A DNA stretch of 64,000 nt. It comes from Oceanicaulis sp052055585. Lineage in GTDB: Bacteria; Pseudomonadota; Alphaproteobacteria; Caulobacterales; Maricaulaceae. Shown piece by piece: positions 55,582 through 62,880 of this stretch (its first letter is position 1; every line of letters starts with the position of its first letter). The stretch is taken from positions 62,001-126,000 of the forward strand of contig NZ_CP170485.1 in assembly GCF_052055585.1 (NCBI RefSeq), in the 5' to 3' direction. The notes beneath the pieces are model-generated. The model worked only from the letters and a program-made list of their open reading frames with translations, made no database searches and had not been told where the DNA came from. The position numbers and the translations under genes are program-made.

Positions 55582-56169
55582 CTAGCCCGCCATCGTCATC
55601 TGACGGATGGGCGCAGAGGCCATGCGTCCGATGGAGAAGGCGGTCCCGGTTTCGCCGGTATGGGCAAAGCCGGCCTTTTCCAGCACCCGGCCGGATGCCG
55701 GATTGTCATCAAAAAAGCTTGCGGTGAACGGGGTCATCGCATGCTGGCGCGCCCAGTCGCACAGGCCTTGCGCGGCTTCGCTCGCATAACCCTGCCCCCA
55801 GGCGGCGGGCATGATCCAGTAGCCCAGCTCCCAGCCTGCCTCATGCGGGTGCAGGCCGATCACACCCACCGCGCTGCCGGTCTCGGCTTCGCAGATGGCG
55901 CGGACCACATCACCCCTGACCTGTTCGCGCGCACGCATGATCATGATGAAGCCTTCGGCGAACAAAGGCGGGTTCTTGGCGGGCACCCGGCTCGTCATCC
56001 GGCAAATCTCCGGACGGGCGCTTTCAGGGCCAACCCAGGCGGCGTCGTCAATCTCGAGCGGACGCAGAACCAGACGCGGGGTGCGGATCTCCGCAAACAC
56101 GGCCGGCTTCAGGACTGCGCCCGCTTCGAACTCGGGCGTCTCTTCGGGTTCAGACTGCATGTCTCTCAT
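55582..56169 (-). CDS. GNAT N-acetyltransferase
   Basis: This 195-aa protein has the RimJ/RimL-like pattern (IRTPRLVLRPLEIDDA, AGWELGYWIMPAAWGQGYASEA, NPASGRVLEKAGF). ATG 56169 has gaggagg 5 bases upstream, so the three extra residues over ATG 56160 are probably real. It sits between rpmA and obgE, a common place for a GNAT in this group. The substrate is unknown. Confidence 0.88.
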   Translation of the reverse strand: MRDMQSEPEETPEFEAGAVLKPAVFAEIRTPRLVLRPLEIDDAAWVGPESARPEICRMTSRVPAKNPPLFAEGFIMIMRAREQVRGDVVRAICEAETGSAVGVIGLHPHEAGWELGYWIMPAAWGQGYASEAAQGLCDWARQHAMTPFTASFFDDNPASGRVLEKAGFAHTGETGTAFSIGRMASAPIRQMTMAG

Positions 56170-56215
56170 ATCGGCCTCCTCGGGCGCGAACTGGGCGGGG
56201 AGAGACTTTCAAACG

Positions 56216-56246
56216 CAAAAGGGGAGACGGCGATCCGTCTCCCCTG
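56216..56246 (-). terminator. Rho-independent terminator of rplU-rpmA
   Basis: A perfect 10-bp stem (56221-56230/56235-56244, loop cgat) with TTTT on the minus-strand side lies 66 bases after the rpmA stop. Confidence 0.85.
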
Positions 56247-56310
56247 AAACTTGGCCCTCTGGCCCGGATCGCCCCTCATCGGGATGGGCGATCACGAGGT
56301 CAGTGTCGCC

Positions 56311-56580
56311 CTATTCAGCCGCGTCCGCGAGCGGAGCGACGGACACGAAGGTCCGGTTAAGCTTCTTCTTGGCGAAGGTCACACGACCTTCGGTCAGCGC
56401 GAACAGGGTGTGGTCCTTGCCCATGCCAACGTTTTCGCCGGCGTAGTACTTGGTGCCGCGCTGACGAATGATGATGTTGCCCGGAATCACGTGCTGACCG
56501 CCGGACTTCTTGACGCCGAGGCGCCGGCCTTCACTGTCGCGGCCGTTGCGCGACGAACCGCCTGCCTTTTTGTGAGCCAT
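56311..56580 (-). CDS. rpmA: 50S ribosomal protein L27
   Basis: This 89-aa protein has the classic MAHKKAGGSSRNGRDSEGRRLGVK start, so there is no N-terminal extension needing cleavage. It sits near the peptidyl-transferase centre. It follows rplU by 36 bases. Confidence 0.98.
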   Translation of the reverse strand: MAHKKAGGSSRNGRDSEGRRLGVKKSGGQHVIPGNIIIRQRGTKYYAGENVGMGKDHTLFALTEGRVTFAKKKLNRTFVSVAPLADAAE

Positions 56581-56616
56581 GGTGCTCTCCTTCTCAGGTT
56601 CTGTTGCCGCGTGGCC

Positions 56617-57246
56617 TTATTTGCCAGCGAGTTTCTTGGCTTCGGCGACCCAGTCGCCTTTTTCCGCTTTGGCCTTCAGGCCGGAGATCTCGCCGTCGAG
56701 GCGCTCGATGTCCGCGTCGGTCCAGGCGGCGATCTGTGCAAAGCTGGTCACGCCGGCTTCGTTCAGCTTGGTGGCGAAGGCCGGGCCGACGCCGGTCAGC
56801 TCGGTCAGGGCGTCAGAGCCCGCTGCTTCGGTCTTGGCGGCCGCTTTCGGAGCGGCTTTCTTGGCCGGAGCGGCAGCCGGTTTCTCATCAGCTGCGATCT
56901 TGGCGGGTTTCGCGTCCAGCTTGGATTTGGAGCCCGGCTTCAGGATTTCAGCGACAGAGATCACGGCGATCCACTGACGGTGGCCTTTGGTGCGGCGATA
57001 GTTCTGACGGCGGCGCTTCTTGAAGACCTTGATCTTCTTGTCCTTGCGGATGTCCAGCACGTTGGCGGTGACAGAGGCGCCGTCCACGGCCGGAGCACCG
57101 ACCAGAGAGTCGCCTTCGCCGCCGATCATCAGCACTTCGTCAAACGCGACCACATCGCCGGTTTCCGCGCTGAGCTTTTCAACGCGCAGGATGTCGCCTT
57201 CAGAGACGCGGTATTGCTTACCGCCGGTCTTGATCACTGCATACAT
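56617..57246 (-). CDS. rplU: 50S ribosomal protein L21 with long C-terminal extension
   Basis: This 209-aa protein is twice the normal length. Residues 1-~103 are L21 (MYAVIKTGGKQYRVSEGD, FKKRRRQNYRRTKGHRQ). An Ala/Lys/Pro linker (~104-143) leads to a helix-hairpin-helix-like domain at ~146-208 (LTELTGVGPAFATKLNEAGV, SFAQIAAWTDADI). That module is also found in other proteins as a weak nucleic-acid or protein binding unit. A ribosome site (aaagga) supports the start. Confidence 0.94.
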   Translation of the reverse strand: MYAVIKTGGKQYRVSEGDILRVEKLSAETGDVVAFDEVLMIGGEGDSLVGAPAVDGASVTANVLDIRKDKKIKVFKKRRRQNYRRTKGHRQWIAVISVAEILKPGSKSKLDAKPAKIAADEKPAAAPAKKAAPKAAAKTEAAGSDALTELTGVGPAFATKLNEAGVTSFAQIAAWTDADIERLDGEISGLKAKAEKGDWVAEAKKLAGK

Positions 57247-57390
57247 GATCGTTTTCCTTTTTTCGGAGCCGTATCTGCGGATTTCCGCGAGACCGGAGCC
57301 CTTTTTCTTCGCCGGTTCTTGATCCGAGCCAGCGTTGTTTCACAAGCACAATCCCCGCATCGGACGGATCCGTGCGGGAACAGAGCGCGC

Positions 57391-57452
57391 GATATAGGCG
57401 AAATGAAGCATCAGAGTCAATGCTGGTGCGGGTCGCAGCACAGCATTGACTC
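57391..57452 (-). promoter_or_regulatory. rplU promoter overlapping a GANTC-bearing inverted repeat
   Basis: On the minus strand TTGACT (57420-57415) and TATATC (57396-57391) are spaced by 18 bases, 145 bases before rplU. The -35 lies inside one arm of a perfect 12-bp inverted repeat (57414-57425 and 57441-57452); each arm contains a GANTC site (GAGTC, GACTC). Confidence 0.55.
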
Positions 57453-57465
57453 CATACTGTATGGC

Positions 57466-57762
57466 CTAGCTGGGGCCGCTCGGTCCGGGCAGAACGACCT
57501 GACCCTGGGCATTGCGATCCTCGACCCAGCGCTGGCTGCCGTCCTCGATCTCGTCCCATTCGCGCTGGGTCAGGCAGACCCGCTGGCTCATCCGGGTGCC
57601 CGTTTCACGGACATTCTCGCAACGCACGCGATCCCCGTCGCTGGTCTCGCCGCGCAGTTCGCCCGCGTCAACGAGCTCCTGACGCTCCGGCGTGTCGGTG
57701 GTGGCGCAGGCGGTCAGAGCCAGTCCTGCCGCTGCAATGATAAAGAGAGAGTGTGCTCGCAT
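57466..57762 (-). CDS. small lipoprotein, hypothetical
   Basis: The start at 57762 has aggggaa upstream and gives a 98-aa protein MRAHSLFIIAAAGLALTAC with lipobox LTAC. The mature part has two cysteines (RVRCENV and RVCLTQREWDEIE) that may form a disulfide. It is a common type of alphaproteobacterial small lipoprotein of unknown role. The longer frame to 57954 would run through the tRNA gene and is rejected. Confidence 0.8.
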   Translation of the reverse strand: MRAHSLFIIAAAGLALTACATTDTPERQELVDAGELRGETSDGDRVRCENVRETGTRMSQRVCLTQREWDEIEDGSQRWVEDRNAQGQVVLPGPSGPS

Positions 57763-57899
57763 GTCGTTTCCCCTGTGGCGTGTTTGCCCCGTGTTATAGA
57801 CAGGACAATAAGCGAAGAACCGGAGGGGCGTCGAGCGTCCGGCGCCCAAAAGGCTTGATTTTGGGTCTGGCCTTTGCGACACCGCGCTTCCCTGAGTTC

Positions 57900-57989
57900 G
57901 GAGAGATGCCGGAGTGGTCGAACGGGGCGGTCTCGAAAACCGTTGAGCGCGCAAGCGTTCCGAGGGTTCGAATCCCTCTCTCTCCGCCA
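57900..57989 (+). tRNA. tRNA-Ser(CGA), CCA encoded
   Basis: A 90-base class II tRNA: acceptor stem GGAGAGA (57900-57906) pairs with TCTCTCC (57979-57985), followed by discriminator G and CCA. The anticodon CGA is at 57934-57936 in loop CTCGAAA. A long variable arm and the TTCGAAT T-loop are present. It reads UCG and is the likely attachment gene for the adjoining integrase. Confidence 0.96.
57961..57989 (+). other. candidate attachment-site core (3' end of tRNA-Ser)
   Basis: The T-arm and acceptor 3' half directly precede the integrase gene by 97 bases, the common site of tyrosine-integrase insertion. No second copy is seen up to base 64000, so the other end would be beyond the window. Inference from context. 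Confidence 0.4.
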
Positions 57990-58063
57990 GATTTCCTTCA
58001 AATCACTGTTTCTACGGGTTTTCGGCATGAGCGCAGCCGGTTAGTCTTGGCTTTGCACCCGTA

Positions 58064-58086
58064 TTTGGTACAAACTTTGGTACAAA
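58064..58086 (+). repeat. 11-bp direct repeat abutting the integrase start
   Basis: tttggtacaaa occurs at 58064-58074 and 58076-58086, ending exactly at the ATG. The placement suggests an operator or integrase arm site. Confidence 0.55.
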
Positions 58087-59808
58087 ATGGCGCTGAAGGC
58101 AGTCGAGCAACACCTCTACCTTGTAGCAGGAACCTTTTGGTTCCGTCGCGGCGTCCCAAAGGATGCTCGTCAAGCCTTCGGCTGCACAGAAATCAAACGA
58201 TCACTACACACCGGCGATCGTCGGGAAGCGCGCATCCGCCTCGCGCAATGGCAACGTTGGTTCGACATGAAGCTGTCAGAAGCACGACGTGGTGCTGAGG
58301 GGACCAAGCCTTGGTCACGGCCCCAAAATTGGGGAGGGCCGCCTAGATTAGTCTCAGACAGCGAGACCGACAGCGTAATCCGGGCCTGGGTAAAAGACTA
58401 TTTGGACCGAACCACTGTCGAAACAGCTACGGGGTTAAGACCGGACTTCGCACAAGACCGCTCAGAAGGAAGGATAACCGCTCAGAACTTACTAGCTGAC
58501 GTCGCGCGAATGCGAGAGACCGATGAGCCGCCCTTGCGTGTCATGTGGATAGCAGAGCGGCTCGTCGAGGAGGCAAATCTGGATGCGCCAAAGGGCAGCC
58601 CGGGCTTTTCACGCGTATGTCGCAAAATAATCGATGGCCTGACTGAAATCGCAGCTCAGCAAGAAGCGGCGTTAAAGACAGGGCAGTTTGTAGCGGCAAA
58701 TCAAGAGATGTTCGGGGCGCAGGCTTATTCAAATGACGCTAAAATCGCCTCTGGATTTACGATGCGCGAAGCAGCAGAGGGTTACCTCGCTGAACCAGCG
58801 AAACAAAATCCCAAGACACAAGGCCTCTATCGCGCCCGAGCCGAGGTTGTACTCGAGGCTTTGGGCGAGAACACCCTCGTTCGAGATGTAACTCGCCAAG
58901 CATGCAGAGCATTCGCGAACGAAACCCTTTTACGATACCCTGCAAGACCTTCGTCTAGCCTAAAGGAACTACCGCTTGAAGAGCGTATTATTGAAGCCCA
59001 GCGCCTAGGACTCCGCCCGCTAAGCGATAGTTCCAGAAATCTCTACATCGAGATCATGGCTGGAATGCTGTCCTGGGCAAAAAACGAAGGCCACCGGTTA
59101 GATAATCCCTCTGAAGGCCTCCGCCTGAAAAAGCGGAGCACAAGGAAACGGCTCCCGTTCTCGGAGGCAGAGCTTCAGCGCATCTTCACTGCCCCGATCT
59201 ACACAGGCTGCCAGAACGATGAGAGCGGCTATGCGAAACCAGGCAGTTCCATCATTCGGCGGCACAGGTTCTGGGCTCCCCTCATTTCGCTCTACTCAGG
59301 CCTACGGATCAATGAAATCTGCCAGCTCGATGTACAAGATGTTTTGCAAAAGAAGGGCATATGGGTCATTCGCCTTTGGGCAGACGAGGACCGGGGCCGT
59401 ACTCTAAAAACTCCTGGAAGCGAACGTCTTGTACCAATCCACTCAAAACTACTGGAAGTCGGACTTCTGGATTACCGTGCCTCACTTCTGTCGAGCGGTC
59501 GGCTGTTTCCCGACCTTGTTGGCAATCCGGATGGGTATGGCTCAGGTCCTCTCAGCAAGTGGTTCTCGCACTTTCTTGGCAAAACTGGCGTGAAAACCGA
59601 GCAGAATTGTTTTCATTCGCTCCGCCATACATTTAGGGACGCGCTGCGGAACTCAGAGACCCGGATTGATGTACAACGCGCTCTGGGAGGATGGAGTGAC
59701 GGAAGCGTTTCGGAACGCTACGGTGCCGGCCATAGCGTTACGGTCTTGCGCGATGGTATTGAACGGGTCGCGTATGAAAGCTTAGATCTTTCACACCTTT
59801 CAAAATGA
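58087..59808 (+). CDS. tyrosine integrase of integrative element
   Basis: This 573-aa protein starts MALKAVEQHLYLVAGTFWFRRGVP, an N-terminal DUF6538-type arm-binding region, followed by a core-binding domain and a catalytic domain from about 350. The active residues are R in YSGLRINEICQL, HSLRHTF (H-x-x-R), and Tyr in SVSERYG. The length is typical of island integrases. There is no clear ribosome site before ATG 58087; instead the direct repeat touches it. It lies next to tRNA-Ser and drives the accessory region to its right. Confidence 0.92.
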   Translation: MALKAVEQHLYLVAGTFWFRRGVPKDARQAFGCTEIKRSLHTGDRREARIRLAQWQRWFDMKLSEARRGAEGTKPWSRPQNWGGPPRLVSDSETDSVIRAWVKDYLDRTTVETATGLRPDFAQDRSEGRITAQNLLADVARMRETDEPPLRVMWIAERLVEEANLDAPKGSPGFSRVCRKIIDGLTEIAAQQEAALKTGQFVAANQEMFGAQAYSNDAKIASGFTMREAAEGYLAEPAKQNPKTQGLYRARAEVVLEALGENTLVRDVTRQACRAFANETLLRYPARPSSSLKELPLEERIIEAQRLGLRPLSDSSRNLYIEIMAGMLSWAKNEGHRLDNPSEGLRLKKRSTRKRLPFSEAELQRIFTAPIYTGCQNDESGYAKPGSSIIRRHRFWAPLISLYSGLRINEICQLDVQDVLQKKGIWVIRLWADEDRGRTLKTPGSERLVPIHSKLLEVGLLDYRASLLSSGRLFPDLVGNPDGYGSGPLSKWFSHFLGKTGVKTEQNCFHSLRHTFRDALRNSETRIDVQRALGGWSDGSVSERYGAGHSVTVLRDGIERVAYESLDLSHLSK

Positions 59809-59826
59809 ACTAACTTCATAATCTCG

Positions 59827-59857
59827 AAATTTTGCACCCAGTTGCAATTTTTAGGGT
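59827..59857 (+). repeat. dispersed imperfect repeat, copy 1
   Basis: AAATTTTGCACCC then TTGCA...TTTTT..GGGT matches copy 2 at 60734-60764 at most positions when one or two single-base gaps are allowed. It lies between the convergent integrase and XRE gene stops. Confidence 0.45.
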
Positions 59858-60096
59858 GTCGTAAGCCGTTCGAGATCATCAGCGAGGTCGCGTGCGTCAC
59901 CCCCGAGCGCCACGTAAATATCCAGCGCGTCTAGAACGCCGACCCGCCTTTCCGCAGTTTCTATTTTGGCAATGAACGATTGCGGCTTTCCAAGGCGGGC
60001 CGAAAGCTCAGCCTGAGTGAGACCAGCTTCGATTCTACGCTCTTTGAGGATGCTCCTGAGCTGCTCGTGTCGCTCAGACCTTATCGACTCTGACAA
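59851..60096 (-). CDS. XRE-family helix-turn-helix regulator
   Basis: This 81-aa protein is one HTH_3 domain: LRSILKERRIEAGLTQAELSARLG then QSFIAKIETAERRVGVLDAL. The start is TTG with agg 8 bases upstream. It is likely to control the island, perhaps the divergent secreted gene at 60177. No toxin partner adjoins it, so an antitoxin role is not supported. Confidence 0.85.
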   Translation of the reverse strand: MSESIRSERHEQLRSILKERRIEAGLTQAELSARLGKPQSFIAKIETAERRVGVLDALDIYVALGGDARDLADDLERLTTP

Positions 60097-60176
60097 ATTT
60101 CAAACCTGCGCTCGACTCAAACTGACAGGCTTGGTAATCCTAACCTAGGATTATCCCATTTCAGGATATTGAGCTT

Positions 60177-60650
60177 ATGAAGACTCTCATCACTAGCGCG
60201 TCCCTTACAGTACTCGTCGCCGCCCAGGCCAATGCTGAATGGGCTCATGGAATTGGCACCGACCCGATGACCGACCAGGTCGTCGCCGTCGCGACCGTCC
60301 GGTATACGGATGGCAGTTATATCCGGTATCGTTGCGCAGCGGACGGCTCTCAAAGCATCGGCTATTCTGGTGGCGAGTTCTTGCCGGGAGTGGCTATGAG
60401 CAGCGGCGACTTACGAGCCGCTATCGTTTACCGCGTGGATGATCACGAGCCACAGCGCCGGGTTTGGCACGTGCGGAACGGCTCAGATGGCGCGTATGTG
60501 GATCGGGTAAGCCTCGAGTCGACAATCGCCGACTTCCTCTCGGCGCGTGAGCGAATCCTAGTCCAAGACGCGCTCGAAACGAACGAGTTCGACGCCTCAA
60601 ACGCGGCTGAGGAGATTACTGCGGCGCGGACCGCATGCGGGCTCGACTGA
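60177..60650 (+). CDS. hypothetical secreted protein in island
   Basis: This 157-aa protein has a signal peptide MKTLITSASLTVLVAAQANA-E. The mature part is beta-rich and contains two cysteines (YIRYRCAADG, ARTACGLD). It is not recognised. It is divergent from the XRE gene with 80 bases between, where an operator would lie. Together they are bracketed by the repeat copies at 59827 and 60734. Confidence 0.7.
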   Translation: MKTLITSASLTVLVAAQANAEWAHGIGTDPMTDQVVAVATVRYTDGSYIRYRCAADGSQSIGYSGGEFLPGVAMSSGDLRAAIVYRVDDHEPQRRVWHVRNGSDGAYVDRVSLESTIADFLSARERILVQDALETNEFDASNAAEEITAARTACGLD

Positions 60651-60733
60651 CACACTCGATACGGGCCTGCCAGCCCCATAAATGCTGACAGGCTTTAAAA
60701 TCAGACCTGACTCACCTGACTCGATATGGGGCA

Positions 60734-60764
60734 AAATTTTGCAACCGGTTTCACATTTTTGGGT
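60734..60764 (+). repeat. dispersed imperfect repeat, copy 2, with palindrome
   Basis: Matches copy 1 at 59827-59857. Its left part overlaps a perfect 12-bp palindrome GCAAAATTTTGC at 60731-60742, upstream of the HNH gene. Confidence 0.45.
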
Positions 60765-60782
60765 AATAAGGCTTGCTCTTTG

Positions 60783-61304
60783 ATGGAATGGGCCACGGCG
60801 GAGGAACACGATCATGCCTGTGAATTACTGTTCGAAATGTGCGAACGGTGGGCAGCACGGTATCGCCCTAAAGAAGCAATAAACCTCCAGGGCGTACACC
60901 TCCCGCCGCCTAGCTACCGTGGAAACAATCCATACAATGGATTCACGGCTGAAGAACGTATCCATACGGATCGCGTTATAATCTGGTTGAGAAAGCAAGG
61001 GCTATTACCGAAGCCTTCTCAGTGTGAAATTTGCGGGGCCTCAAAGCGTATCGGCTACCATGGCGAGAACTACTACGACCCATTTTCACTTATTCAGGTC
61101 TGCTTCCCTTGCCATATGGCGATCCATCGAAGGAGCATTTTCAGCGGACGTTGGACTACCTGGGTAAACAACCAGAAGCTACAGGGACTATGCCAATTAT
61201 TGAGCACAATTCCGCGTTATCAGCCCGACCTCAAACGGTGGCTGATATCTACTAAAGGGGATTTCGTAGGAAGCTCGCTCAGCATGGTACTGAGAGGTAT
61301 ATAG
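60783..61304 (+). CDS. HNH-type zinc protein (putative nuclease)
   Basis: This 173-aa protein starts at ATG 60783 (MEWATAEEHD). A longer frame from 60726 has no ribosome site and would translate the palindrome, so it is not preferred. The core CEIC (C81/C84), YHGENYYDP (H93), VCFPC (C107/C110) and HMAIHRR has the zinc-pair plus His layout of HNH endonucleases. The first 80 residues are helical and unknown. It may be a nuclease effector or a DNA-modification partner. Confidence 0.68.
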   Translation: MEWATAEEHDHACELLFEMCERWAARYRPKEAINLQGVHLPPPSYRGNNPYNGFTAEERIHTDRVIIWLRKQGLLPKPSQCEICGASKRIGYHGENYYDPFSLIQVCFPCHMAIHRRSIFSGRWTTWVNNQKLQGLCQLLSTIPRYQPDLKRWLISTKGDFVGSSLSMVLRGI

Positions 61305-61324
61305 CCAGATCAGTCAGGCTATAT
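61299..61324. terminator. weak stem-loop between convergent genes
   Basis: atatagcc (61299-61306) pairs with ggctatat (61317-61324). The stem covers the ends of the HNH gene and the 70-aa gene, but there is no T run, so termination is uncertain. Confidence 0.35.
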
Positions 61325-61536
61325 CAGCCGCTAGCCCCAATTATTTTGGGGCGCACTTCAACTCGAACTGGGTAACCCAAAAAAGATTCTGGCACCTGTG
61401 AGCTTAAATAAGAAAAGTCCTGATTTAACCACACAAGAATCTCATCATTATTTTCGGACCAGCACATTATTGTTGCCGCGGCTGGCGAAAAGCCGAGCCG
61501 GTCAACAAGGCGACGTGCTGCTTCCTGTACGTTCAA
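61324..61536 (-). CDS. 70-aa protein coupled to the trypsin-like protease
   Basis: MNVQEAARRLVDRLGFSPAAATIMCWSEN: the start is TTG 61536, with aggag 6 bases upstream, and begins 1 base after the protease stop. This is a strong sign of translational coupling. The sequence is small, probably alpha/beta, with no known family. It could be an inhibitor, chaperone or adaptor of the protease; this is inference only. Confidence 0.7.
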   Translation of the reverse strand: MNVQEAARRLVDRLGFSPAAATIMCWSENNDEILVWLNQDFSYLSSQVPESFLGYPVRVEVRPKIIGASG

Positions 61537-61537
61537 C

Positions 61538-62620
61538 CTAGACTCCTAATTCTCCCGCCAACGTTACGTCAAAATAGCTCAAAATTTTGTTTATAGGGAT
61601 TATGAAGCTAAGAGATTGGTCATTGGTGCCGGCGAATACTAGGCCAACTGCTTCATGCTCTCCGCTCGGGAGTTCCGTTACCACAAGCGAGCCGGAATCT
61701 CCTGGGGCACTGAATGGTACGCCTCCGAAACCGCGAACAATCCAGATATCTTCGAAGTATATTGCACCCTTAAACTCCGGTACCTGATAAGCAACCGGCA
61801 GCGGGCTTTGTGTCCACCCAATTACTTTACCATTTGTGAGCCCAGTTGTCCTTCCCACTTTCTTCACAGGCAGATTGTCGGACGGATCGCTAGCGCGAAT
61901 AGGTGTATCAAAAAAGTTCCTTTGCATCGAAGACACACGAGAAGTGTCTTCGACCTCAAACAGAGCGGCGTCGAAATTCCCGCTTATGTCAACATTTGAT
62001 GGCGAACCTGAAATCCAAGGCGAAACACGTGTATGCCTACCCAAGGTAAAAGGTGAAATGCCGTCGTGCCGAATATCAGCCAACCCAGGCGCAAGTATAG
62101 GAAATTCGGGCTCAAGATAACTGCACCCACCAGTCACATGGTTGTTCGATAAGCCGAAGATCTTGCCGTCGGCCCCATTAACTAGACAGCCGAGAGTCCC
62201 TGCGGCTAGTTCGTTAGCTGCCGATATCGACCCGCCACAGGTAAACTTCGAATTGGGATCGATAAGGTAGTGGCCATTCGGGCTAGGGGTGGATGAAGGC
62301 GACTTTACGCTTGGCGGCATCGCTTTGATATAACTGATCGGGAAGCCCTCTTCGGTCTCCCTGGGAAGTGCTTCAAGAGCTGCTTTTGTCAGTTTTCGAT
62401 GCGTGCAGACCACAATCTTGCTATCTGCGCGGTTCACAAAAACCATATTTATACGGCTTTTCACCAAAGCATCTGATGCGGCCCGCGCTCGGTCATTGTC
62501 GAATAGCTCTTCAAGATCAGCTGGATCGTTGTCCAGCTCATCTTCAGGCAATGTATAGGTTAATACACCTGTCTTGGCAGCCCAAATCCGGAAACGCTCC
62601 GCAGCTTCAATAAGTTCCAT
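61538..62620 (-). CDS. intracellular trypsin-like (S1-fold) serine protease
   Basis: This 360-aa protein has the full triad: H161 (LSNNHV), D217 (FDAALFEV) and S309 (APGDSGSLVV). The motif set AGTLGCLV, SNNHV, VGRTTGLTNGKV and GDSGSLVV resembles the NAL1-like/trypsin-like peptidase group seen in mobile elements. There is no signal peptide, so it works in the cytosol. The first ~120 residues are an extra domain. ATG 62620 is chosen because ggag is just upstream; the longer frame to 62725 is leader. It is co-translated with the 70-aa protein. Confidence 0.82.
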   Translation of the reverse strand: MELIEAAERFRIWAAKTGVLTYTLPEDELDNDPADLEELFDNDRARAASDALVKSRINMVFVNRADSKIVVCTHRKLTKAALEALPRETEEGFPISYIKAMPPSVKSPSSTPSPNGHYLIDPNSKFTCGGSISAANELAAGTLGCLVNGADGKIFGLSNNHVTGGCSYLEPEFPILAPGLADIRHDGISPFTLGRHTRVSPWISGSPSNVDISGNFDAALFEVEDTSRVSSMQRNFFDTPIRASDPSDNLPVKKVGRTTGLTNGKVIGWTQSPLPVAYQVPEFKGAIYFEDIWIVRGFGGVPFSAPGDSGSLVVTELPSGEHEAVGLVFAGTNDQSLSFIIPINKILSYFDVTLAGELGV

Positions 62621-62745
62621 ATAATTCTCCAAAAAATGAAGCCCACACGTTAGGTGAGCATTTATCGTTTCTTTTGGCAACTTATGGAGTCCGCATACTC
62701 GCTCGTTAGGCGCAATAGCCCTCATTAGTGTTTATTGAAATCGGT

Positions 62746-62880
62746 CGTTTTTGAGAGCCTATGCGGCGCGCGATAAGTCTGTCGTAAACCGCTGCAGTTA
62801 TATCTCAAAACTGTTTCTCGAATCATGCTCTCTCGTTTATCCTGATTGCAGGGTTTTTGAGAAGGCGAGAGAGCAATGAT
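62746..62880 (+). promoter_or_regulatory. res-like region upstream of the serine resolvase
   Basis: gtttttgaga occurs at 62746-62755 and 62853-62862, and its near inverse tctcaaaac at 62803-62811. A 14-base near-perfect inverted pair (62822-62835 and 62866-62880, with one inserted base) reaches over the resolvase start codon. The layout resembles a multi-subsite res/operator region. Confidence 0.4.

Noticed and set aside
57466..57954. Longer 162-aa form of the small lipoprotein
   Set aside because: It would read through the tRNA-Ser gene. The ATG at 57762 has a ribosome site and a signal peptide with lipobox.
59851..60096. XRE gene as antitoxin of a toxin-antitoxin pair
   Set aside because: No small toxin-like gene overlaps or adjoins it on the same strand.
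62649..62710. Two GTTAGG[T/C] motifs resembling integron attC core sites
   Set aside because: Both have the same orientation and lack the inverted RYYYAAC partner and stem; no integron integrase is present.
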